Notes under the pieces: generated by a model
Databases searched by the model: none
What the model was told of the DNA's origin: nothing
Seen by the model: the letters and a program-made list of their open reading frames with translations, nothing else
Source: Hysterangium stoloniferum
Taxonomy: Eukaryota > Basidiomycota > Agaricomycetes > Hysterangiales > Hysterangiaceae
Direction: 5' to 3'
NCBI GenBank assembly: GCA_015178975.1
Contig: WHVD01000046.1
Coordinates: 186,001 to 250,000, forward strand
DNA length: 64,000 nucleotides
Shown: one piece after another, positions 36,023 to 47,602 of the stretch
Layout of the letters: each line of letters opens with the position of its first letter
Numbering within the stretch: position 1 is the stretch's first letter
Program-made: the position numbers and the translations under genes

Positions 36023-36508
36023 ATGTTCGCTAAATCGATCGTTGCCCTTGGATTCGTCAGTATCCTCGCTGTCGCCGCCCCCAACCCCCCAGTATACCAG
36101 TGCAACACCGGTAAGCCCAATCCAATATCCAGACTGTATTTAATCTCATAATTGACTGACAATATTTTAGGAACTGCCCAGTGCTGCACCACTGTTGGCG
36201 CCGCCTCCAGCAGCTCTGTCACCGGTGCCCTTGGCCTCCTCGCCGGGCTCCTCAACGGAATCACAGGTATCGTTGGAATAGGATGCTTGCCGATCATGTC
36301 AGTCTTTTAGCAGTTATTCCCTCTATTACTATTATTTAACCAATAACTATTCGACAGTGGGAGTGTGAATTGTGCCCAGCAGCCCGTCTGCTGCACTGGC
36401 AACCAGTTTAACGGACTTGTGAGTTCTTTTATTAAATGGGTCTTTTTTAAGATATTTATGTTACTATAATAATAGATCAACATTGGCTGCTCCCCCATCT
36501 CTCTTTGA
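36023..36508 (+). CDS. Class I hydrophobin 2
   Basis: Exons 36023-36110, 36171-36297, 36358-36418 and 36476-36508; 102 residues. Signal peptide MFAKSIVALGFVSILAVAA, then YQCNTGTAQCC, a hydrophobic middle with GALGLLAGLLNGITG, GCLPI, NCAQQPVCC and the terminal GCSPISL. All eight cysteines are present. It differs from copy 1 mainly between the signal peptide and the first cysteine and just after CC. Introns are nearly identical to those of its neighbours, suggesting recent duplication or gene conversion. Confidence 0.9.
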
Positions 36509-38317
36509 ACGTTACGGTTTCTAATACCTTGTATGTGAATCAAGTTATGGGCAGGCATTCAGTGTATCTGCTATGTAGTAGCTATTGTCTATGTTAGCTC
36601 TGCATGATTGATTATATAAATGATATTTCCACTAACTATGCGAGAATGGCAAGTGTGCAGCAAAGAAAAAAAGAAATTGAGCGTGAATATAGGACCATGC
36701 TTGACGAATGCTTCTAGTATTGACGGGTACACCAATAATTAATAGTTATTAAAAGTTCAAGGAGTCAACAAACTAATCAATAGCCTTACTCAGTTCTAAC
36801 TTTCTACAATTTCCTAAATGCCGTTCGGCATGACCCACCAGGCACTTGGGTTCTTTAAAAATCCAAGAATTGAAGGCATGATTTTCATAAACTTAAGGGG
36901 TACGGCGTCGGCAGTCCCACGAAGAAAATTGTTCAAAATGTGAGTGTCAGAAAGAAAAGCGACATTGTTTCCCGGTCCCCATTCTCTGACAGTCGCAAGC
37001 CTATAATGCGTGCAATTTGGCACTGTAAGTGGTTGATTATGTCGTGCTATGATTAACGCGTAAATATGGTCAGATGGCCTTATAATAAGGCGTACAGCGG
37101 TGAAGCAAGTGACAAAGTTGTGTTGGACTCGGCCCAAGAAGGTACCAGGCAACGCCCGATTGCCTGGTTCGTCCCGTGCCGATATGGAAAACGACGGGAA
37201 GAACTGGATTGGTCGACACTGATGACCACTCACACGGAAAAGATAAAGTATGCAACGGGTGATGGCTCTGCACAGAATCTGTCAGTTGCATGTTTCTCCG
37301 GTTCTGTGCCTGAACGGCACACACACTATTATTAACGAATTCAATTGTTAGTGCCAGCATCAAATTTTCGGAGCCGACCACATGGCCAAGAGTGGGTCTA
37401 GAACAAGGTGCCGCGACCATATTCTAAGCACATCATTGACTAGTACCTACGGGATTCACAATGACTAGTATAAATCCTTTCATAAAAGTCGGAAAGACGT
37501 CAAACTGTCATAATTTCCTTGACTTCGTCTTTGTTTGGTCGAAGAGCGACAGAGAATGTACACAGGTCAATCAATTTGTCACCATCTAGGAAAATTACTC
37601 CGCATTCTGAAATACATTTTACTGGTAGATCCAGACGTGAACTGTTGATTACTTAAGGAAAAGGAATTGAATGATAGTCGTGCGATCCGGGTACGGAAAG
37701 CGGATCAGGACCCAAAAATGATGTTTCTCCAGGAACCTGGACCAGTGTTTGGACACTTCGTTTCTCGGCAACAATGTTTTCCGGCAACGTTGGTGTGATT
37801 TCACAGTGGTGTTTTACCGAACTTCCCTGTTACATTGACATGATGCAGGCAGACCTGTCAAAGTACATCATCTGATCTCATGACGTGAAAGATTCCTCCT
37901 GATTCTGATTCAGAATAGCCGTTGATCTTGTCACTCTCAGGTATAAGGGGGTTTCTTGGCGAAGTAAAAATTCCATAAACAAGTGAGTAGAACTAGTTTT
38001 ATTTAAATCTTATGTAGTACTGCCATCACCAATTACAGGTAATAATGTTACTATGGCTTGTTGAACTTGTCGGCCTATGTATCCTGTTGAGCCTAATCAC
38101 TGTGTGTTAACATCTCAACTCGTTATTCGGTTCTATCGTTATGCGGAGACAGACGGATCCTTGGCTGTCAAAGGCCGTTTGTTCCTTACTCAGGTACTCT
38201 TCCTCGTGATGAGCTGCATGTCAAACGTCACATCGGAGTACACGGATGCAACATGGAAAAGAAAAGAATTCATGAAAAAGGGGTCCGAAACGGCATAGCT
38301 GTGCAGGATTTGGAACC

Positions 38318-38323
38318 TATAAA
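38318..38323 (+). promoter_or_regulatory. TATA box of hydrophobin 3
   Basis: TATAAA in GGAACCTATAAAGAGCC, 93 bp before the ATG. Confidence 0.7.
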
Positions 38324-38410
38324 GAGCCCACCACCCCATCTTGTTTCTGCAGTTCAATAACACCCACTGAACTACTCAGCTACTTTTCTTCACTCACACT
38401 CACACTCAAC

Positions 38411-38898
38411 ATGTTCGCTAAATCCATCGTTGCCCTTGGATTCGTCAGTATCCTCGCTGTCGCCGCTCCCAACCCCCCAGTAGACCAGTGCAACACCGGT
38501 AAGCCCAATCCAATATCCAGGCTGTATTTAATCTCATAATTGACTGACAATATTTTAGGAACTGCCCAGTGCTGCACCACTGTTGGTGAGGCCTCCAGCA
38601 GCACTGTCATCGGTGCCCTTGGCCTCCTCGCCGGGCTCCTTAACGGAATCACAGGTATCGTTGGAATAGGATGCGTGCCGATCATGTCAGTCTTTTGGCA
38701 GTTATCCCCCTTTATTATTGTTATTTAACAAATAACTATTTCGGCAGTGGTACTATCAACTGTGCCCAACAACCCGTCTGCTGCACCGGCAACGAGTTTA
38801 ACGGACTTGTGAGTTCTTTTATTAAATGGTTCTTTGTTAAGATCTTTATGTTACTATAATAATAGATCAACATTGGCTGCACCCCCATCTCTCTTTGA
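38411..38898 (+). CDS. Class I hydrophobin 3
   Basis: Exons 38411-38498, 38559-38685, 38748-38808 and 38866-38898; 102 residues. Signal peptide as in copy 2, then DQCNTGTAQCC, TTVGEASSSTVIGALGL, GCVPI, NCAQQPVCC and GCTPISL. Eight cysteines are intact. It is closest to copy 2. Differences include acidic E and D residues near the first and third cysteines, which could alter surface charge of the assembled film. Confidence 0.9.
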
Positions 38899-40846
38899 AC
38901 GTTACGGTTTCTAATCCCTGCTATGTGAATCAAGCTATGGGCGGGCAATCAGTGCACCTGCTATGTAGTTGCTATTGTCTACATTAGCTTCACATTATTG
39001 ATTATATGAATGATATTTCCACTAAATATGCGAGAATCACTGGAAGTATTGATCCAAGTGTGCAGCAAAGAACAAAAAGTTGAAAAAAAAAAAAATTGGA
39101 CGTAAATATAGGACCATGCTTGACGAGTGGTTCTAGTAATGTCTGGTACACCAATAATTAATAGTTATCAAACATTCAAGGAGTCAACAGTTTAATCAAT
39201 AGCCTTCCTCAATTCTAACTTCCTAAATGCTGTTCGGCATGACCCCACAAAAGGCCCAACTCGGGTGACCAAGTACTTGGGTTTTGTAAAAATCGAAGAA
39301 TTAAAGGCATCATTTTCATAAACTTAAGGGGTACGGCATCGGCAGTACCACGAAGAAAATGGTTCAAAATGTGAGTGCCAGAAATAAAAGCGTTACTGTC
39401 TCCCCATCCCCATTCTCTGACAAGTCGCAAGCCTAATGCGCGCAATTTGGCACTGTAGTCGGTCGATTTTTGCGTGCCATGATTAACGCGTAAACATAGT
39501 CACATGCTCTTATAATAAGGCTTACAGCGGTGAAGCAAGGAACAAAGTTGTGGCCCATTCTGACTGAGCGGAGATGCTAACCGAGGCCAAAAATGGTCGT
39601 GGGAGCCATACAAAAATTCAGAACCTTTAAGTTTTTGGACTCGACCCGCAAGAAGGTACCAGGCAACGCCCGATTGCCGGGTTAGCCCTATCATCCCTTG
39701 CCGCTAAAGAAAACACCAATAAAACACCATACGGGAGGAACTGGATTGGTCGACACTGATGGCCACTCACACGGAGAAGAACGGCTGATGCTTCTCTGCA
39801 CAGAATCTGTCAGTTGCACGTTTCTCCGGGTTCTGTGCCTGAACGGCACATCACTATTATTAACGAATTCAATTGTCAGTGCCAGCATCAAATTTTCGGA
39901 GCCGAACACATGGCCAAGTGTGGTCTAGAACAAGGTGCCGCGACCATATTCTAATCACATCATTGACTAGTACCCACACCCAGACAGGATTCACAATGGC
40001 TATTGTGAATCATTTCATAAACGTCGGAAAGACGTCAAGCTGTCATAATTTCCTAGATTTCGTCTTTGTTTAGTCGAAGGCCGACAGAGAATGTACACAG
40101 GTCAATCAATTCGTCGCCATCTAGGAGAATTACTTCGCATTCTGAAATACATTTTACTTGTAGAGCGAGGCATTAGCTGTTGATTACTTGGGGAACAAAA
40201 TCGAATAATAGTCGTACGATCCGGTTACGGAAAGCAGATCAGGACACAAAAATGATGCTCTTCCGGGAACCTGGACCAGTTTTGCACACTTGCAACACAT
40301 GTTTTCCGGCAACGTTAGTGTTATTTCACAGTGTTGTTTTGCCGGACTTACCTTGACATGATGCAGGCAGACCTGTCAAAGCACATTATCCGATCTCATG
40401 ACCTGAAAGACTTCTCCTTATTCTGATTTTAGCGTAGCCGTTGATCTTGTCACTCTCATGTATAAGGGGGTTTCTTGGCGAAATCAAATCTCCCTAAACA
40501 AATGAGAAGAACTAGTTTCATAGTAAATATTATGTAGTTCTGCCATGGCCAATTACAGGTAATAATGCCGCTATGGCTTGTTGAACTTGTCGGCCTATAT
40601 ATCCTGTTGAGCCTAACCACTGTGCGTTAACATCTCAACTCGTTATTCGGTTCTATCGTTATGCGGAGACAGACGGATCCTTGGCTGTCAAAGGCCGTTT
40701 GTCCCTTATTCAGGTACTCTTCCTCGTGATGAGCTGCATGTTAAACGTTACGCCAGAGTGCACGGATGCAATATGGAAAAGAAACTAAATCATGAAAATC
40801 ATGAAAAAGGGGTGAAAAACCGCATAGCTGTGCAGGATTTGGAACC

Positions 40847-40852
40847 TATAAA
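40847..40852 (+). promoter_or_regulatory. TATA box of hydrophobin 4
   Basis: TATAAA in GGAACCTATAAAGAGCC, 93 bp before the ATG. Confidence 0.7.
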
Positions 40853-40939
40853 GAGCCTACATCTGCATCTCGTTTCTGCAGTTCAATTACATTCACCGAA
40901 CTACTCAGCTACTTTCCTTCACTCACACTCACAGTCAAC

Positions 40940-41432
40940 ATGCTCGCTAAATCCATCGCCGCCCTTGGATTCTTCAGTATCCTCGCTGTCGCCGCCCCCA
41001 ACCCCTGGAACGAGCCAAACCAGTGTGGCACCTGTAAGCCCAATTAAATAACTAGACTGTGTTTAATCTCATAATTGACTGACAATGTTTTAGCACCGGC
41101 CCTGTGCTGCACCGCTGTTGGTGCGGCCTCCGACAGCGCTGTCATCAGTGCCCTTGGCCTCCTCGCCGGGCTCCTTAACGGAATCACAGGTATCGTTGGA
41201 GTGGGATGTGTGCCGATCATGTCAGTCTTTTAGCAGTTATTCCCTTTATCATTATTATTTAACCAATAACTATTTCGACAGTGGTACTGTCAACTGTGCC
41301 CAACAACCCGTCTGCTGCACTGGCAACGAGTTTAACGGACTTGTGAGTTCTTTTATTACATGATTCTGTTTTAAGATTTTTATGTTACTATAATAATAGA
41401 TCAACATTGGCTGCTCCCCTATCTCTCTTTGA
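40940..41432 (+). CDS. Class I hydrophobin 4 (divergent N-terminus)
   Basis: Exons 40940-41033, 41094-41220, 41282-41342 and 41400-41432; 104 residues. It has the most changed N-terminal region: MLAKSIAALGFF, then APNPWNEPNQCGTSPALCC, two residues longer before the first cysteine. The core (ALGLLAGLLNGITGIVGVG, NCAQQPVCC, GCSPISL) is like the others and the eight cysteines are intact. It is the last complete unit before the transposon block. Confidence 0.9.
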
Positions 41433-41662
41433 ACGTTATGGGCGGCCATTCAGTGTATCTGCTTGTAGTAGCTATTGTCTACATTAGCTGTGCATGATTG
41501 ATTATATAAATAATATTTCCACTAAATATGCGAGAAGGGCAAAAGTATTGATCCAAGTGTGCAGAAAAGAACAAAAAGTTGAAAAAAAGGAAATTGGATA
41601 TAAATATAGGACCATGCTTGACGAGTGGTTCTAGTAATGACTGGTTTATTAAACATTCAAGG

Positions 41663-41788
41663 CGTTAAAAGTGTAGAAAATGAATGGCCAGACTGGGAAT
41701 TGAACAGGGCTTCTGCATATTTAGCAAGGGTGTTACCAACTACACCACCTGACCATGGGAAACAGTGTTAGCATTACACAACCCAACA
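41663..41788 (-). mobile_element. 126-bp insertion carrying a tRNA-like sequence
   Basis: Compared with the other array units, which read CAAGGAGTC without a break, this unit has 126 extra bases flanked by CAAGG (41658-41662 and 41789-41793). On the minus strand, 41754-41686 folds as a partial tRNA: a 7-bp acceptor stem (GGTCAGG with TCTGGCC), a D arm GTGT..ACAC, box A TGGTGTAGTTGG and box B-like TGTTCAATTCC. The T stem and anticodon region do not pair well. It looks like a tRNA-derived SINE or similar short retroposed unit rather than a working tRNA. Confidence 0.55.
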
Positions 41789-41928
41789 CAAGGAGTCCAC
41801 AATTTAATCAATAGCCTTACTCAATTCTAACTTTCTACAATGTCCTAAAAGCCGGTCAGCATGATCCCACAAAAACTGAGCTCGGGTGACCAAGTACTTG
41901 GGTTCTTTAAAAATCCAATAATTGAAGG

Positions 41929-42360
41929 GTATCTGGGGAAAACCTGCAGATGTTCCAGATACAGGTAGGACTTGGATTCACCTTATGGACAGGGGGGATA
42001 TGGGAAGCCTGGGGGCTCCAAGAATATGCTATGTCTCAGTTGGAGAGCCCACAGGTTCCAAGAATATGTCAATGTAAAGTTGATGGGGCAAGTAGGTATT
42101 AGTACTGGAAGATAGGTAGAATACTGAGTCAGTACTAACTCAATTTTCTGATTGGGTTGTAAGTACAAACAGATCCTAGACTATATAGAACTAATAGTTA
42201 TTGTACTACTAATCTGGTGAGACAAAAAGACTAAACAGGTGAGGAAAGAATGATATAAGTCCAAATGGGTACAGAGTCTGTGGATAATGCAGCTAGATGG
42301 AGGATAGTGGGGCTGGTTTCCCAAGGTAAGCTGCATGAAAATCAAGTACAATTTCCATGG
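41929..42360 (-). repeat. Gypsy LTR fragment at the array boundary
   Basis: Minus-strand sequence follows the chromodomain stop of the element on its right and matches the 630-bp LTR family (CAGATTAGTAGTACAATAACT, TATATAGTC, AATCAGAAAATTGAG). It ends abruptly in the hydrophobin repeat at 41928/41929. No target duplication is visible, so the junction is a rearrangement rather than a clean insertion end. Confidence 0.65.
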
Positions 42361-42729
42361 CATTCCTGAGTTCCATGGCCATCATCCAAGAAGTTTCTTC
42401 ATTGGTGTCCTCATAACCTGCCCACTTAACTAAGTAAAGCAGTTTGCAAATGTGTCAATGGTTGTCAATTTTTGAATCTAAAATCTGTGAGATTTTAAAC
42501 TTGGGTTCTCTGTCTATAATGACTGGAGGGGGTGGAGGTTGTACACAGTCTGGGATGGTGTTAGCAGTACAGGGCTCTAAAATTGAAACATGAAATACTG
42601 GGTGTACTGCACACATGCTATCTGGGAGCCAGTGGGTCCAAGCTACTGAGCCAGCTTGTGCTGTAATCTCCAAGGGTCCTAAGTACTTTTCAACAAATTT
42701 CTTGGAGGGTTGGGGTTTCCAGAAGAATT

Positions 42730-42997
42730 TGTTAGAATTGGTGATGAAAACACCCTTTTCCTAGGGGCAGTTCATCCATTTCTTCACTTTTTCATATGAA
42801 GATGCTAATTGTGGACCATGCATTCTGAGGTTAATGCATGCTAGAACCAGTGTACACCTAAACTAGCACCAAACCTATCATGTCAGAAGGTGATTCACTA
42901 ACTGACACATTGATTGACAAACAAGTACTATTATTACAAGTCTATTCTCCCTTGTAGATCGTGTATTACAATAAGTCAACTCATACTATTTTTAATA
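42730..42997 (+). repeat. Small LTR-like insertion, 268 bp
   Basis: It starts TGTTAGAATTGG, ends TTTAATA (CA to TA at the terminus), and is flanked by GAATT (42725-42729, 42998-43002). It interrupts the pol frame at FFW. The start resembles the solo LTR at 44967-45205, but the rest does not. Confidence 0.6.
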
Positions 42998-43288
42998 GAA
43001 TTGGGCTTTAGTTAAGACTGGGGAACCCACTGGAACCTGGTTCCTACTATGTCAACACCTACCTCCCTGTTTACAAGATGAGCCACCAACTGGACCCTGA
43101 CCAGATACCCCAGACCCCTTAGATGCTTGAAGATCTCTTTCCCAATCTGTTCCTAAGTAGGTTTGACATCTGGTTTATTATGCTCCTGTGCTTGTTCCTG
43201 TTCTGTCCTGACCTTTGTTCTTAGTATGTTCAACCCTGCCTTGTTTCTTGTTCACCCTTTTTATCTTTTTATCTTGGCAGATTAGTAG

Positions 43289-43631
43289 TGTTCAGGGATA
43301 GGGAGGCTCACAGAGGGTTTCCAGAGAAACCTGCAGATAATCTGGTAGGACTTGGCTTCAGCTTATAGGCTGTGCCATCATGAGATTGTGTCCAGGTGGA
43401 GTCTGGTGACTGGTGCATGAGACAGTCAGATATAGACAGGTTTGATGTGTGTGGGTCCCAGCAGGCACTCTGGTTGTGACTGTACTTTGGGTACCATATA
43501 GAGGGTTGGGTGCATATACAGTGGGGTCCAGATGCCGGCAGTTTTTCCAGTTAACTGTAACCTGGTGGGTATAGAGAGTTGGGTGCATGTAGGATGGGGT
43601 CCAGAGCCTGGTGGGTTTTCCAGTCCTAACA
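43289..43631 (-). repeat. Solo LTR, 343 bp, internally deleted 816-bp family
   Basis: Bounded by TGTTCAGGG and CAGTCCTAACA, flanked by AGTAG on both sides (43284-43288, 43632-43636). Both ends match the LTR family of 5513-6328 but the middle is missing. Confidence 0.8.
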
Positions 43632-43793
43632 AGTAGTATAATAATCTTTAGTGCTATATAGTTAAATAAATATGTGTACTTACAATCCAATCAGAAAATC
43701 AACTTAGCACCCATCTAGTATCTTATCTGCTTGTCCTAGTAAACTTTAAACCAGCATATTCCTGGAACCTGCAGGTCCTCCAACCAGAACATA

Positions 43794-44795
43794 TGTTAAG
43801 TTCTGGATCTCAGGTGGAATTCCCAGTGGATATTCCAGACACTTCTCGGAACATGTTCATGGAGTTCCTGGGGATTAGTTCAGGGAGTATTGGAATATTA
43901 CCAGAGTACAGATTGGACTTGGATTCAGCTTATGTGCTGCACCCTCATGCACTCACTTGGGTGTCCATATTTCAGAGGGCAGATATATCTGGAGTGTTTA
44001 CAAACACTTGGAGTTCCTGGGGGCTCTGGATGTCTGGAGTATGGAGAGTTCTGGATATTGAGTGGACAGAAAGAACACAGGAGAAGGTTAACTAAGTCAA
44101 GATTAAAACTAAAGAGTAAGTACATGACTATGGAAGACTATATAGATGTTCCAATTATTGTACTACAAGTCTGGGAGTATAATAAGACTTATTTGGAACT
44201 GTTTCCAAACTAAGGATATAATAACAAGTAAGATACATGAGGAACAAGGATGGGGACAGATCAGGGAACAAAAGCAGGAACAATAAACAAATGAAAGAAC
44301 ATCTGTCAACCAGTCAGTTACCAAATGTGGAACAAAGGAAGCGAGTCGGAATATCCACAGACATCCAATACTATCAGGAAATGGATCCCAACACTATAAT
44401 GACTAAGTGTTCATATTTCCGGAAAGCCATGGGTTCTGGGGAAGTCAGAACATTGGCATAGAGAGGTGACAAGGATGATCTGATGAAGGTTGGGCCACAG
44501 ACCAAAGTATCTAGATCAAACACCAGGAGTCTGGCCAGAGTCTGGGTCAGGAAATGACCAAGGACACTTGGAGATACTAGCCAGGGAATGCTGGAGTCCA
44601 ATGGGTTCAGGGTCATAACAGGAGGTGTCTAGTCGAGGGTAGAATACCAGAATGGGATGTGAAGGGTACTTGAGGGATGAGGGTCAGGTTCTGGTGGACT
44701 CTGGACCCTGATACTAGTCCAGAAGATATGTAGTTCAGAACTTGATATGATTTCCAGGAAATACTCTGTGGAGTCTCCAGGAACAGATCTTCACA
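43794..44795 (-). repeat. Solo LTR, 1002 bp
   Basis: On the minus strand TGTGAAGATCTG to GAACTTAACA, flanked by ACATA (43789-43793 and 44796-44800). The host LTR reads continuously across the site once it is removed. It contains the shared subterminal motif near 43914-43937. Confidence 0.75.
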
Positions 44796-44966
44796 ACATA
44801 CCTTGCTCTCAGAAACCACAGGTTCACTGTCCCTACCTCCTTGCATAATCCCAGACTCCATAGGCCCCCTGTATCCTCTTGTCTGATATTGGACTCAAAA
44901 ATCATGCAAGGGTGCAGCACATAAGCTGAAGTGAAGTCCTACCTGTCCTGGAACATCTGCAGGTTT

Positions 44967-45205
44967 TGTTAGAATTACAGGCAGGGGATCGCAGGTATAA
45001 GCAAGAAGTTTGCCAACTCTGTTGCAAACACATGTAGATACAATCATGTAGCTGCTCTATTTAACTAAAAGGAACAATAGATTTTTGTGACACAATATAA
45101 AGGTGGAACAAAAGAACAATAAAACAAAGGGACAAGCTAACAACAATGGGGTGGCGTAACTGGTGTAGCACATTGTGCATGCTCACATAATCCATTATTC
45201 CAACA
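44967..45205 (+). repeat. Solo LTR, 239 bp, Copia-like
   Basis: TGTTAGAATTAC to CATTATTCCAACA, flanked by GGTTT at 44962-44966 and 45206-45210. The short length and the TGTTGGAATA-type inverted end are typical of Copia LTRs. Confidence 0.8.
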
Positions 45206-46539
45206 GGTTTACCCCATCCACCCACCTGTAAACCCCAAACTTAACATTGGGTGGATGTTATCACTTTTCCAGGGTTCTTGGTGGAGTTCATCAAGGTCCA
45301 TCACAAACTCTTGAGCACAAGCTGAAGCAAGGTTGCTTTCTGGGTGTACCATGATGTTGGCATTGTAACCCTTATTGGCAAAAAAGGGTGACATGCCAGA
45401 GTGGTGCGTGGTCTGTTGTTGTACACAATTCTGCTAGTGGAAGAAGGGATTTCTAATTGTCCTGTTGGTAGTCACAATATACTGTATGTAGAGGTATTGT
45501 TCTAGTATATGATTGACATGCTTGGTTTGTCCATCACTTTCTGGATGATATCTAGATGTATAGTGTAATTTTACATTGAGGGCTGTTCTGACAGATTTAA
45601 AGAAATATGATACAAATTCAGAACCCTGATCAGAAGTTATGTGGGATGGGACACCATGCTTGGAAAATACATGAATGATAAACAGTTCCACTAGTTGCAT
45701 GGTCCTAATGGTGTCATGTGCAGACATGAAAATACCTTGCTTGGAGAATCTCTCAATAACAACTAGGATTGCAGAATAACCTTCAGAGTCCAGTAGGTGT
45801 TTTGATAAATTCTATTGAAATTGAATTCCATAGGTATTCCAGTACTGTAAGTTGTTTGAGAAGGCTGTATGGTTTGTGACATTGTGATTTAGAGTATGAA
45901 CAAGTGATGGATAATTTGCAATAGTGCTTGACAAAATATCAGAGTTCAGGCCAAGTATACTCTCTGTGAATCATTGCTAGAGTCTTGTTGAGCCCCAAAC
46001 ATCCCAAGATTATGTGGTCATTTTTGTCCTGGATGATTCTGAGATGGAAGCTGTTGGAGTCCAGTACATATATGCAATCATCAAGTCTAATGAAACCTTG
46101 CGGGTCTTGAGACCACTGAGGTTTGTCAGGGCCCATGGGCTTGCCAAGATGTGCCTTGGTTACAGGGTAAGTTGAGTGGAATTGTAGATAGAATGTCTTG
46201 CTGTAGTTTCTCAATGTCCATAATGATAATACCATGTATGAATGGATGGATAAGGTAAGTAGCACAGACTGATGTGAAAAGTTGCATAGTCATGAAATAA
46301 CATAGGTTTCAGATTATGTGGATTTACCATGGCATAGTCACTACTCCCCTTTTTTGGGTAGGCATTCCATTTTCTAGTCAAAGCATCAGGTTTTCCACCA
46401 AGGTGGCTGGGTTAAAAATGGATAATCATATTAAAGGCAGATAGGTACTTGGACCAATGGACTTGCTGGCAGGTCAAAATCTTCATGGTGGAAAATATTC
46501 CAAGTTCTTGTGATCTGTGACAATATCAACCAGTGTTCC

Positions 46540-47382
46540 TGTTGATCTAAGCAAGGGGGCAAAAGGGGATGATTTTGGAGGTCCGAAAATGGTAAATTGT
46601 ACAAATAAGGAGGTCCTAAAATGGTGAATTGTACTAATTGGGAGGTCTGATTCTATAAGGCAAAGTGGAGCTTGGCTTCAATGTATGTGTTGCACCCTCA
46701 CATGAACTGTTAGGATGCTCCAGTATTTCCAACAGAGCAGATAGTATGATAAAAACTAAAGACAATACTTAGCTCAATTGATCAGAGGGCTGAAAATACT
46801 AAGAGTCATAGAGTGAAGAGTATTAAGAGAAATGTAAAGAGGGCTTAAACAAGATGGGGGTAATCTAGGTTGAGTTTCAAACTAAGGAACTGTAGCATAT
46901 GTACATGAGAAAGACTTCATACTAAGTGTAACAGATGATTGGAGGTCTGATTAGAGAAGTGAGAGGTCATGATGGGTCAAAAGAAGTATGGAAAGGAACA
47001 AGGAACAAACTAGAACTAAATGTGATGTAACAAAAGTATTCTAAAAGGTATGAGGTGGCAAATAACCTTTACATATAGGACAGATGGGGAGAGCATTGGA
47101 ATGGAGACAGAACAGAATGCCTAAAGGGGTATTCTACAATGAAACAGGGTTTGGGATGTTGAGGCAGTGGTACCATGTTCCAGGACTCCAATGTCAGGGT
47201 GCTGGAGGGTTACAAGGGTATGAACAATTTGCAGGGGCTGAAAGACAGGGATAACAACATAAACCAAGTGTCAGGGTGCTGAGGTGGTGGCTCCATAGTC
47301 TGAGGCACTGATGTCAGGGTCCTGGAAAGGTTATCAAGGTAAGACCAAGTTATGGGGGCCTGAAAGGGTGAGGATCCTAACA
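46540..47382 (-). repeat. LTR, 843 bp, TGTTAGGATCC family, complete
   Basis: Minus strand TGTTAGGATCCTCACC to TTAGATCAACA, flanked by GTTCC on the plus strand (46535-46539 and 47383-47387). It splits an RNase H frame between HYVEGMGT and [11 protein letters not shown] 37-bp direct repeat (GGAGGTCCKAAAATGGT..) lies at about 46578-46650. The left-hand copy at 8095 is truncated. Confidence 0.85.
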
Positions 47383-47602
47383 GTTCCCATGCCTTCCACA
47401 TAGTGTTGCCATGCTTTGAAGGCTTCAAATATTGCAAGAAGTCCCTTGTTGTGGACATTGTAATTGAGCTTGGGTTTTGTGAAAGTCCAGGAGAATAAAG
47501 GTACCAGGTCCACTTCACCATTGGAATCCTGGATAGACAAAATTGCACCTAGGTGAGAGGTGTCCATGTCGACAATGAGTGGAGCATCTGGTTTCCAATG
47601 TG
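47383..47602 (-). pseudogene. RNase H piece of the right-hand Gypsy copy
   Basis: Minus-strand reading WKPDAPLIVDMDTSHLGAIL and NKGLLAIFEAFKAWQHYVEG equals 7880-8094 of the left copy. It is separated from the rest of its pol (51862 onward) by the truncated element 47603-51861, with loss of about 210 bp. Confidence 0.8.

Larger units (their letters stand above)
32083..41928 (+). repeat. Hydrophobin tandem array: four units plus a cut fifth
   Basis: A unit starting AGTATTGATYCAAGTG recurs at 32083, 34261, about 36647, 39045 and 41543, giving periods of about 2.2, 2.4, 2.4 and 2.5 kb. Each unit holds a conserved spacer (CTTGGGTTCTTTAAAAATCC block, a GTTGGACTCGACC block, a GTGCCGCGACCATATTC block), then a promoter and one hydrophobin. 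The fifth unit stops at 41928, within the GGGTTCTTTAAAAATCC block, where Gypsy LTR sequence starts. The small open frames in the spacers recur at equivalent places but show no motif and are not called as genes. Confidence 0.85.
43010..45246 (+). repeat. Gypsy LTR (about 637 bp) carrying three further LTRs
   Basis: Ends are AGTTAAGACTGGGG (first base changed from TG) and CCAAACTTAACA. Subtracting 343, 1002 and 239 bp plus three 5-bp duplications leaves about 637 bp, the family length. It has no internal element sequence, so it is a solo LTR in pol. Its right flank shows a deletion of the pol target, so no duplication is left. Confidence 0.75.
42361..46539 (-). pseudogene. Chromovirus pol 3' half, split by an LTR block
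   Basis: Minus strand: RNase H end ([12 protein letters not shown], 46530-46380), integrase N-terminus (46265-45940), integrase core (about 45760-45440: VFSKHGVPSHITSDQGSEF, SRYHPESDGQTKHVNHILEQ), then, after the insertion block 45246-42730, the GPLEITAQAGS domain and a chromodomain (KFKISQILDSK, LYLVKWAGYEDTNEETSW) ending near 42290. It continues the right-hand copy of the segment at 6575-8143. No antisense Zn-cluster gene follows the chromodomain here. Stops and frameshifts throughout. Confidence 0.8.

Noticed and set aside
32348-41100. Small conserved open frames in the hydrophobin spacers as extra genes
   Set aside because: They recur only because the whole spacer is duplicated, their frames are not kept between units, and no motif or start context supports them.
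41686-41754. A functional tRNA gene
   Set aside because: Acceptor stem and D arm pair, but the T stem does not and the anticodon loop is irregular; it also lies inside an inserted unit.
44237-44461. A short open frame rich in N, K and R as a gene
   Set aside because: It lies wholly inside the 1002-bp solo LTR and has no counterpart elsewhere.
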